Assembly (NCBI GenBank): GCA_034336665.1
Contig: JAPFBE010000002.1
Coordinates: forward strand, 77,069,405 to 77,133,404
Direction of reading: 5' to 3'
Length of the DNA stretch: 64,000 nucleotides
DNA from: Luscinia megarhynchos
Lineage: Eukaryota; Chordata; Aves; Passeriformes; Turdidae
The notes under the pieces are model-generated. The model searched no databases, was not told the DNA's origin, and saw only the letters and a program-made list of their open reading frames with translations. How positions within the stretch are numbered: the first letter of the stretch is position 1; each line of letters begins with the position of its first letter. The translations under genes and the position numbers were made by a program. This document shows, in pieces, positions 40,901 through 52,900 of this stretch.

Positions 40901-43900
40901 CTGAAATTACTAAGATGATTAACTGTTTTGTTTGTTTTTTCCAGTTTTATGATTTTTTTTCCCATGCACAATGCTGTTCTCCATGTTAAAAGAAATAGCC
41001 ATGCTTTTGCTTGTCACAGCTTCTTCCTAGAATATATGGCTATATTCTTCAGTTAATATCTAGCTCCATAAACTCTCAATCACTTGGGTAGCCTTTATCC
41101 AACCCAAGGGTTTTAGCTGAATTTAGTACAATGATCTCCATGATGAAGGTTTGCAGAATCAAGGATCAAAATATTTTTGAAAAGTTACTTGGCTATATGG
41201 AATTTTTTCCTCAGTATGCTATTGTTAAAGACAATAAGGAAAGCAAAATACAAACTGTTGTTATGGACAAAGATCTTAAGACCTTTCTGTTGGAAATGTA
41301 ATTTTCTTTTTCTTCTGTTAAAAGAGTCATTTTCTTGTTTGTTTTGCTGTTGGGTTTGAGATCCCTGAAGTACAAGGGTAATAACTTTTGGGTCTGTGCC
41401 AGCACCTTGACTGTAGGAATCCAGCAGGTTTTGAAAGTCTGAGGGTGCACCAAGCATGCACAATGTGAGTTCCTCTGCAGGGATGCTACCAAACTCCTGT
41501 GAATGAAGAAACTGTGAATGATTACTTAGGTCAGGTCAGAACCACATCATTGTGATTGAGATACTGCCCTTGAGATTTGTCTCCCTCAAACATTTCGGTT
41601 TATGCCAGCTTAATTCTCTTTTTTCCCCCCTTTTAACTTCTCTAATGACCTAATCAAAACTAATGAGTAATAGTGAAAATCCAGAAAATAATTCAGTAAG
41701 TATTTCTTTTTATTTAATTTCAAAGGCAACATAGAAGGGTATTTTTTGAGAACAGAGAGAGAAGAGCTCTCCCACACATTTTTCCTTAGGAGGTCTCCTG
41801 TGTTTCTGTGCAGAAAAGATCCAACAAAACCAGAAGTGCTCTCAGTTCAGTGGCCAGGAAAACGTTTAGCTCGAAGGCTTCAGAGGAACAACAGCCTGTC
41901 ATCAAATAACCCTTATTCTAGCACAGGTATGGTATTTCACATTTTAAAGATATTTAAAATACGTGCATACACACACATACAAAAAAATATACACATATTT
42001 CCTCTCAAAAATTTAATTTAGATATGTAACTAACTGAGATACTTTACTGAAAGAAGACAATTTCAATTTAATACAGGAGATATTAAGAAAACTGAGGAAG
42101 CTGAGAAAAATGAATGCATATCTATAGATCTGAAATTATAAAAGATAAAAAACTTAATTGTGGGCCATACTGTGTGTTTTGGATTGATTCAGCATTTTTT
42201 AGGTCATCTTTACTGCCTGCAGATATAAATGAAAAGCTGAAGGCTACAATTTATATACAAGTTCTCTGCCATGACTCACATCTCAGCTGAGGGGAATAAA
42301 TAATAAACAGAAAGGCAAAACACAAAACCTGAAAGAAAATAATATTTCATGTAAGATAATACCAAAAAAAAAGTCTGCAGCAGCATTTCTGCCTTGGAAA
42401 ATGATGGAGTACTTTGGTAAATGGGATTATTTGGGAGCAGTGACATTAAGCACAAGGCTGCAGTGAAGACATCTTTGTGCTTAGTGGCATGTCCCAGAAT
42501 CAAGGGATAAAGATGACTGAAACAACAAAATATGTAATGGGTCTAGCTCACTCCTTGACCAGTCACTGCTTGCAGCCATGTGCTGACCTCTTCCCTTCAA
42601 ACCCTCCCCTGAGGACCTTTCTGTCACTGCATTCATGACTCCCTCCCGCCACTCACTGGATGATGCTGCTCACTGAGAGCAGTGGTGCAGGGTGATGTCT
42701 GGTCTCGTGTGAGTTGGTGCTGTTCCTAACAAGAGCCTTGTAGCTGCACTCCTAATCCAGGAGGAACCCAAACAAATGCAAGCTCTACCAAACCCACTTA
42801 CTGTATTGGTGTAACCTTAAAGAGCTGGCATTTTCCTCCACAGCTTTACTAATAGCTCAGAGCTATCTACTTTCCTACACAAGATTTATGTTTGTCTTGG
42901 CACTTGGTCTTCCTGCTTACTGCCCACTGCCCACATGCACAGTAACACTGGTGTGCAGATGCACTCAAGGCTCAGGACAGCATTTCTTCAGGTAAAAGTA
43001 CTTGTTCAGGTAAAGACACACCCTGCCTCCTCTACAGACCACAGCTGTGGGATGTTCTCAGCATTAGGATTTCTTTCTATGGTCAAAATATATGCAAGTG
43101 CCACAAGAACTCTCAGCTGGGAAATGAGAAAGTTAATGAATGTGCATAGCAAGAGCATTTAGTGAAAAATCTTCAATTTCTGATAAATAAGCTTCCTCAC
43201 TCCTTAAAGCAATGGACGTATTTACATGGTGGTGATCTCAGGAACTGCTTTAATAATACATATATTTGTTTCCTTGAGTATTGTCCTTTTCATTTGGCAA
43301 TTTTCATGAGACTTCAGCAAAGCAAAACTTTCCAGAGACATTGGAGGGACTCACAGAATCACAGAATACCCTGAGCTGGAAGGGACTCATAAGGATCATC
43401 AAAGTCCAGCTCCTGGCCATGTATAGTGCCATCCCCAAGAATCACACCATGAGCCTGAGAGCATTGTCCTAGTGCTTCTTGAACTCTTGGTGCTGTGAGC
43501 ACTTCCCTGGGGAGCCTGTTCCAGTGCCCAGCCACCCTCTGGGTGAAGAACCTTTTCCTGATACCAAACTTAATCCTCCCCTGACACAGCCTGATGCCAT
43601 TCCCTTGGATCCTGTCATTTGTACCCTCAGCAGAGAGAAGAGATGGGTACCCATCCTTCCTCTTCCTCTCATGAGGGAGTTGCAGACTGCAGTGAGGTGT
43701 CCCCTCAGTCACTTCTCCAAACTGAACGAGCCAAGTGACCTCAGCTGCTCCTCTATGGCTTCTCCTCAGGCCCTTCACCATCCTCACAGCCCAGATGCTT
43801 GTGCCTTCTAGAACCCTCTTGTCTAGCTCCACCCATGGTAAATGACATCCCAGATTGAGCTGGGTGGGGCACTGAGAAATCTGATCTGGTGGAAGGTTCC

Positions 43901-46900
43901 CTGCCCATGGCAGGGGAGTTGAAATTAGATGATCTTTATAGTCCCTTCCAACACAAACCATTCTATGGTTCTACGATCAGGTCACTACAGACAGGAATAT
44001 ACCTGCAGTGGAGATGGAGAACTTTCTTCCATTAGCAGCATGATTTCAAAAGCACTGGTATTAATCCAGAATGCAGTTCTCATTCTGTATTGGATTTCTA
44101 TTGAATCTTAAATAGAAAGAAAATAATTCATAGAGTCAAATCATGCTTTCCTTTAGTTTCACCTAACTGAGCAGTGAACTAGTTGCAGCACAATCTTTGA
44201 GAAGCCAAATAAATTGCAGGGTAATTTTTTTAATGTATAAAATACAGGAATACAGTATGTACCAGCAACTTACTAACATTTTATAAATTTGTATCATTTA
44301 TCTTTTCCAAAGCTTGGACTGAGGAAGACAGCCAATGGGTGATCCAGATAAACAGACTCCAGAAGCTAATTGACAGACTGGAAAAGAAGGTGTGTGGGCT
44401 TTTTCACCTGTTTCTTCTTTCACTTTCAGTAAAGCAATCCTTAAAACACAAATGTTTTCAATCCCCCAGCTGCAACATTACCTAACAGAGTTAACACTCA
44501 TTAAATGCCTACATTTTTCTTCCACCTTCCTCTTTCCTATTCATGACATTGTTTTTCCATGCTCCCCTTTCCCCCTCCCATCACCACAGACTCAACTTTT
44601 CATAAAGATATATTATATATATATATTAGTCTATGACTGGAGCATGTTAATATATTTAGTTATGCTTGTTTGGGGGAACATGCTATAACCTTCCCCTTTT
44701 AGGATCTGATATTTTCCTCTTCCTCTCCAGACTTTCTCATTAAAATTTGATAGAAAGTTTTGTTTCCTCCTTTCCAGAATTCCAGAGAATACTCATTTAT
44801 AAAGATTAAACCATTTTCCTTGTCAGTACAGTAAAACCAATATCTGATGCAAATCCTTCTTGGGGAGCCAGCTGCAGCCCCCAGAGCCCAGAAACCACCT
44901 GTGGTTCCCACACCAAAGCAGAGCCCTGCAGGAGTCTGACAAATAATCCGCCTGATCCAGCAACGCCAGGGCTTCACAGTGCTTGTAAAATCCTGAGCCA
45001 CATCTGTCAGTACAGAAAATAGCTATCCTTGATTATTATTCAGACTTGATTGCTACTCTGGTGTTCAATAGTTGTTTTATAATCTGTGTGTGATGAGTTG
45101 GGGTTTTTTGTTTTGTTTCTTGTTTTGTTTTGTTTTGTGAAGAAACAACAGAAGAGGAAAAAGTAAGGTTACAAATTTCTGAGTTGTTCTCTGCACTAAG
45201 TTTCCCTGTTGAAGGACAGACAGACAATTTCAGATAGGTGGTCAGGGAGCGGCTGAATTCAGTGGATTTTGACACTCAGGGTGTTTCTTCCTCCTTTTCC
45301 ACTAGAGGTGAGGTTTTGGGTTGAAGTGCTCTCAGAAGTAACTCCAGTCCCAGTGCAGGGATGCTGTTCCTCCCCACAGGTCAGTGCTCACCAGCAGTGA
45401 GACTGTGCCTGTACTCCAAAGACATTGGCATGGGTCTCTTCACCAGCAGCCACACACAGGCAGCACTCACAGGGACATGAAACAGCCTGATTCTGTTCTT
45501 TCTTTCTAGCTGATTGGGATATTCCCCTCTGAATATTGTCATCTAGTGTTTGTGGCTTGACCCATACTCCTTACTCAGGTACTGGCTCAGAGCTTGGGTC
45601 ATGGCAGAAAAATGTCTCCTCTTACTCAACCACTAGTCCAACTTGAGTTCAGTTGCAAATTACACACACAGAAAATGTTTAAGTAAGGGATTTAGCAAAA
45701 AATCCCCAATAAATGGTGGGGACTTGGCACATGGCTCAGCAAGAGAAGCATACTGACCTTTCTTTGCTGTTCCTCCCTCCCAACTGAAAAACCTGCCCCT
45801 AGTTACTTTTCCCCTTTGGTCCCAGTTTGGTATTTCTGTTATCTCAGCCTTCTCACTGATTAGCTGCACTGCTGGCCTTGCTCCAAAAGGAGCCCAGCAT
45901 TCCCTTTGGTTATCCCTGCAGCCTGACAGTCTCTTGCATCATTTCTCCCTAACCAGCTGTGAAATTCAGCCATTCCTTGTGGCACTACCCATGACTTCTG
46001 TCACAGCTTCTCACCCTGCTGCTTGCCATGCTCTGCAGCTCCTCATGGTCTGCTCAGTCCAGAGAGCTCTGGCCAGGGAATGCCCGTGAGCCTCTGTACA
46101 ATCACTGCCTCCCGAGGTCATTTCTGCATGGGAAAGGCAATTACACAGTTACCACATTAATGGCATTTTAGTAGCAACTAGATCTTTTTCTGAATAGATA
46201 TAAATTGGATTTTGAAATGTCAAAGTCCATCATGAAAGATAAGTCTGGCTTTACTCTGCACCCTGCTTTGGAAACAGCAGCTCACCACCCTGCAACAGCT
46301 GCCACCTGACATGGATGCAAAAAAAAAAAAACCATTTAAAATAATGTTACTTAAAAAAGAAATAAAGCTGGCATTCAGCAATAATGCAATGCAAATGTTA
46401 CAGAAAGCACACAAACATTTTGTAGTAAATAAACTTACAACAAGGCTGTTATAAAATGATCGAATTTCCTATAGACAAATGACAGAGAACCTCAGTCTGA
46501 AAAGGAGCTCGGTGCCAAAGTGGCAGGGCATAGACCTCCCATAATTACCTCCTTGTCAATATAAAACCTGATTAACAAAACATAACAATTATATAAGTCT
46601 AATTTTTGCAGTAGACAGCCTATCTATATCCACCTTTGCCCAAATTTGCGTCTACTTGATTTTGTATCTCACAGCCACGTCTGACTGTGAGAGGCATTAA
46701 ATACCAAATACCTTTCAGCAGCTCCTAAAACCCCTCTTTTTGCCTTTGCCCTGAAACAGATTAGAAAGGATTGCACAATCATGCTAAAAGGCAATTTCAG
46801 AAGCCACCACTTCTCAGCTGAGGTGAGCTAGGATTGCAAAGGCATTTTAGAGCCCTAGCTCTGAGCTGTGTAGCAAGTTATGAGTCAGTGTTCCTACTGG

Positions 46901-49900
46901 AAAGCTACCTGGTGAAGGCTAGATTTAATGTTGTCTAAGTCCTCTGCTGTGTTTTGTCAAAGGGGATTTGAGCACTAATCAGTCCTGTAATTTGTCTATT
47001 TACACTCAAGTTTTAAATTTACATATACTGGCAAAGAAAACAATTATTTTCTTGCTGCATCCTATGTTTGGAGAAACTTTGCAGCACTTCCTTGAGTCAT
47101 TCCTTTCCTCTCTTTTTCCATATGTTTCTTGAGAAAAAAATGGCAGTGAAAGTGACCTTTCACTTCAGGAATACACATTTTTCCCTCAGATTTTTTATCT
47201 GAAGTGTCTGCACTGACAGTAAAGCTGGCTGTCTTTCCCCTCACACACACATTTCATGACTTTAACTACACAGCAGTTTCTGAATACTTCACTCCTGCCT
47301 TGCTCTGCCACCTGCTGCTGATGGAGGTCCTCTGTTCATTTGAATTCTACCTGCACTTTTCTTGACTTTTCAGCGAGTACAGCATCTGTGCTGGCAGAAC
47401 AGCTGCTACCTGAGTTAATCAATCCTCACCCATGCTGAGAGCTAAGAAACTTTTTCTCTTTGTTGCACAAGAACTGTGCTCAGTGAGAAGTGAAGCACCA
47501 CTAGGAGTGTGTTTTGCTCCAGCTGCTTATTGCAAATCAATCTGCTTTTTTTTTTTTCCCAGGCATATGTATATTTTTCAGAATATCATAATGTCACCGG
47601 GTTAGGAGGTACTGCATGTGCCTGGCAAGTAAAGAATGATTTTGTGTGTGCTGCTGGTTGGTGTTTGTGTGGATCACTGACTCCTGAAGTGCACATCCAG
47701 TTTGTGTACCATCTCTTTGCTGCTGCCCAGCCCATCCTCACAGCAAGGGCAGCAGTTCAGAAACCTGACTTGGACCATCATGCACATCTCTGTCAATGGT
47801 ACAAAACAACTCCCTGCAGAGAAGTTTCTCCTGTGAAAAGTTTTATGATTGCACAATAGTAGCTGATAGTTCATTTCCAATTACCATTCTTGCTCATCTC
47901 CACAGTCCCTGTGACAATTTGAGAGGATGTCTGTCTTTTCTCAATTAAGTCCAACATGCATTTGGGAGCAAGCAGATTTGTTAAAATGAAAAATCACCTG
48001 CCAAGCTCTATAAATAAAACTTTACAAGACAGCCTGGGCTGGAATTAACCACTGAGGCATGCAAGACCTTGTAAACACTTGTGTTTGACTTAGAACTAAT
48101 AAAGAAGGGATTTAACTTCTTGAGGTAGAACAGAATCTAGTTATTGGAATAGCTTGTTAAAAATGTAAAAGGGGAATACAGCTGTAGTATTGACTCTTCT
48201 TACAATTTCTATTTTCTATTTTCATTGCCTCAAAGGACCTAAAGCTAGAGCCACTTGAAGAGGAAGTTTTGGAAGAAAATACAAGATCTGTAAGTATTGT
48301 TCAAGATAATTATTTTGACATTTTATTTTAAACATCAGGCATTGAGACCACACTTGGTCTCTTTTGTTAAAAAATAATTTAAAAAATCTTTATCCTCACT
48401 TTTTCCAGCGATAAGAATCCATTTCAGTTAGCAGAATACACTGTGCAAAAGACAACAGAACAGAACTTGGAAAACTTTTATATTGATTTTTTGCATGGTT
48501 TTCAAAGGATAGAGTGAGCCAATACCTTAACACACATAAGGACAAAAATGTGCCATTAATAAGATTTATCAAATTTGGCAGCAATGTTTATGGGGTGATA
48601 GCTTCTCTGCTCCAAATGCTGCAATGCATGCTTATCCATCATTGTACAGCCTCCCTGCTCCCAAAACTGTTATAGGAAATCTTATGAGGAAAAATGGAAG
48701 AGTATCTCATGCTCATTACAACCTACAAAACTAAAACTGTGACCAGAAATAAACTTGCTGTAAAACAATTTTATGTCTCAAGATTGATATACTAGCATTT
48801 CTAAATTCATTTGAACCTAACAAAATACAAATCAAATACACATGAAAAAAAGATTTAATCACAGTAGTTGCATTAATTTTTTTTTAAATGAGATTATGCT
48901 GTATTGCTACAGAGACTGCTTATAATCCATAACAGCATTTATAATAAGGCAGAAATAAGTCAAAAACCTGTACAACTAATTAAATTGTACTCATTAAGAA
49001 ACACACAGTGTTGTTTTAAGTATTCCATTAGCAGAGTTGACAAACCTTAATAGATTTTAAACAATTAATAAACTACTTGAAAGAGCTAAATGATAATTAT
49101 ATTAATTCAGGATAAATAGATCTTATGCACTGCTGACTGTTTCCATAGCCCTGTTTAGGAAAGACTGTTCATTCTCCTGCAGAATTATGGAGGGAAGACC
49201 CCCTCTCTATTCATCACTTAACATTGGCTATCTTGGGCATTTCAATCAGGTTAGGGTCAGGGCAATAAAAGGTAAAAACTATGAAAGCACCTTAACAAAA
49301 GCAGCAATGCACCCAGTGCAGATTGTGGGGAGATGCTCTTATCTCCAGCCTCTGGAGATAACACACTGACTCTATTACTGAACATCAAAGATCAACCTTT
49401 GCTTTGCCCTCTTCTGCAAAGACTCTCCTCCAGAGTTTGGACAACTGTCTGAAGTGGACACTCATGCCTAGACGTAAAAGGCATGCTTGAATATTTCTAC
49501 TTCTCCACTCCAGATCCCTAGAACAGGGACTGCAAACTTCAAGGGAACTTTTGTGGGTTTTCTGTTATGGTTGTGGTTTGTGTTGTTTCATGATAGACTT
49601 TTCTGAGTTTAAAGTACAAGGAATTCAGAGGAAGATGTGCAAGTAATATTGTAATGGTTTTGTATCAGCACATAATGATTGTTCAGCATCAAATGTCTGT
49701 GGTAGAAGAAAAAGTGGAGGAATTCCGTCTTGCTCTGAGGCAGTACGTGGAATCTGCTTCTGCTCAAGGTGGCTGCTTGCAGTAAGTACAATGTTACTAT
49801 CCTTGGGTTGAAAGAAGAAATGTTAATTTTTCTTTAATAACTCTGATTATTTATGAAGAGAGAACCTATGACACCTTCCTTGGGGGGTTATGTGCGTGTG

Positions 49901-52900
49901 CCAGGCAGAGCTTTTCAAAGACACCTAGAACTAGAAAGAGATGTCAGAATGTGCACATTTTAGATACTATCACAAAATGACCGTACATCCCAAAGGTGCT
50001 AAACAACCTTTTCAGGCTTGTTAGCTCTGCAGGTCATCAGTTCATGACTTCTTGAAGCTCCTAAACTGACATTCTTTATTGGAAAACTCATTTGCCAACT
50101 TTCATCTGTGCTCACCTGGCAAAGGAGGAACTTATCAACTTGTTTGCCAGTTCTCTGCTTGGCAACTTTCAGAATCTTCCATTTAGGCTGTCATTGTAAG
50201 ATTTTAATTCATAATAAAGAATTGCAAAAATTAAAAAGCAAAATTTTCAATGAAACTGTGTTTCTGCTTTGCTCCTTTTAGAATTAATAAAACATTAGAG
50301 CTGGGTTAAGAATAAATTTTAGTGGCTTACCACTGTATTTAATTTCTGAATTTAACATAGTGGAGAGATCTGCTATGATACATACTACAGACCATTATGA
50401 AAAAGATGTTTTTGTTATGTGTACATGATACAGAATCTTCCTATATATTCAAGGGCTTCAAAGACTGCCTATCACATCCCTAATTTATGAGTCTTGTTGC
50501 TATGAGATTATCACATTTAGGATTTTATCAGTAGTGTTCACATAGACCAGAAAAATTAAGCTGGAAGAAGAGTGATCTTTCTGCAGTGATTCACTTGTAA
50601 AGACAGACTGATGAGGAAAATAAAATTCTCTTGTTGGCCAAGAGATGGAAAAAAACCCAATGAGAAGTTCTCTTGGCCTCCTCCCAGAAGTGAACATCCA
50701 GCAAAACACTGCATTGACTGCAGAATGTTGGGGAAGAGGGATTCCATGACCCAGAATGCAAGTTAACAAATGGTGGCAGACTGCTCCTTTCTTTCCCAAG
50801 TTTAGAGGCAGTTGGCAAGTCTGTAATGCCACCTAATGGATGGGTTTGCTGTAGCTTTAATTGACAGTGACAATTTAATTGTTTTTTTCCAGCAGCTTTT
50901 GATATTTTTTGCCATTTTACCATGCACTTTCACATACAGCAGGAGAAAACCAAATAAATCATAAAACAGTATGAAGCACAAGCTGAGACCAGTTGTCAAG
51001 CACATCATTACTGAGGTCAGCAATCTCACACTTGGGCACGTGGAAAAACCTGTATATACACTTTCTGTGCTACTTATCTAAACACCAATTTGAGTACCCG
51101 AGTGAATAAGTACCCTACACACTCTAAAGCTTTTATGCTCAGGATAATAAGCAGGATGATTGTGTGTAGAGGATCAGCAGATATTCTGTGGGTCGTTTTT
51201 CACTCTTGAGAAACTGTCACTTGAATAACTCAAGCACAAGTAACTAGAATGCAATATACTATTTTAAAAGCATATCTGCAGCAGATATCAGCCTATCTGG
51301 TTTATACTCCATTATACACATACTTCATTTACTCCATTTGCTTTCAAAGCACCTAAATTCTATGACACTTTGATGCATCTCATACAAAAGGGTAACTTCT
51401 GTTTATTAGATGATCTTCCCTGAACAGCTGTTTGATTAATTTTCTGTTTAGCATTTGCTTAGATAAATTACACTATTTGAGCAATATGAAAAATTAGTTT
51501 CATTTAAAATATTAATTAATAAAATAAATATAAAAGGGTTTTTATTTTTAAAAGCTCAGATAATTTGCAGTATATGATCACTATGATCACTCATTTGTTA
51601 AGTTTATTAATTGAGTTGGTTTTGGGTTTGGTTTCCTTGTTTTGTTCTGTGGAGTTTTTTCAAAAATCACTGCATTTGTTCCTACTCATAAGCAGTTAGG
51701 AATAAAATGTATCTGTCCAATAACTTTTTTTTGTTCCATTAAATTATTTCTATTGTGAAATTTTTAGCGTTTCCATACAGAAGCTTCCAAGTAATTTCCA
51801 CTTTAATGTGTATGAGTTCTGGGAAAACAGCAATGCCTGGAATAGGTAAGTGTCAGGACTTTGGTGGCTTTTGTTTTTGGGGTTTTTTTTGGTAATACAT
51901 AAAGTTGTGAAGGTTAGAAATTAATTGTGTAGAAAGACTGAGTACAAATTACTTTAAATACTACTAACTGATCTTTTGCTAAATATATCACAATTAATAC
52001 TTCAGAACAACACTTTAGTTGCTAAAGACTTGAATATAAAAATGCCAGAAGGACAATGTTTTCAAAACAGAAAAAAGTCTGACAGTGACTATTTGAAGAT
52101 ATAGCACTAGGTGGATGTTAGTTCATCAGAGACAGAGAACCAGCAGGACAGCAATATCACCAGTTTCACTGCAAAGAAGAAACAGAAAGGCACAATTATT
52201 GAAAACAGAAGATGTGCCTGTGTGCAGAACACTTCAGCATGCAAGTTGTTATGTGGAGCTCTCCCAAAACTTCCCAATCCACATCAAAGGAACACATCCA
52301 ACAAGACTCCCAGAGTGTCTCTTTTAGGCCAAAATAGAAATTATTAAACATCCTACCAGCTGAAGTAGAGACAAAATTATTGTCCTTATCCACATTTAGT
52401 TAGAACACTCTAACAAACCAACCCAACGATCCTAAATCTGTAAAGAGAACCTGTTCTCTCCCAGCCTTGCTGCTTTCCTTGCAAACAAAACCCCACTTTT
52501 ACTGGGTTTCCTGTCACAAAGACACAAGAACACCAGTAACACATGTCAACACTGCACTGGGTCACAACCAAGAGATGAGCATCAGCCTGACAGCGAGCTG
52601 CACAGAAGAAAAGCAGTGTTTAATATAACAGGCAGGCACTTCATAGCTTGTCTGGTCTCCTCTCCCACTATCACTGGAAGTTTTGAAGCACAGAATCTCT
52701 GTACAGCACTAATTGTGAAATTTCTAATAACGCTCATTTAAAAAAAAAAAGGAGCCATTTAAAAAAACTGTTACATTTTTACTTTTTACAATTATTTAGC
52801 CACCTTCAAAGGAATTACAGCAAGGCATTCCAAAGAAGTAACGTGGATTTCTTGGAAACCCCAGAGCTCACCACAACAATGCTAGTCCCTGGTAAATATC

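Larger units (their letters stand above)
41927..44312 (+). other. NECAB1 intron 7
   Basis: Contains two CR1 3' fragments in opposite orientations (43350-43838 and 43840-43980). Otherwise AT-rich with no exon seen. The acceptor TCTTTTCCAAAG ends at 44312; AAG is a weaker acceptor triplet than CAG. Confidence 0.8.

Noticed and set aside
43359..43961. 200-residue open frame on the - strand, the longest in the window
   Set aside because: It runs through CR1 untranslated and ORF2-end sequence of two copies in opposite orientation; it is not a gene.
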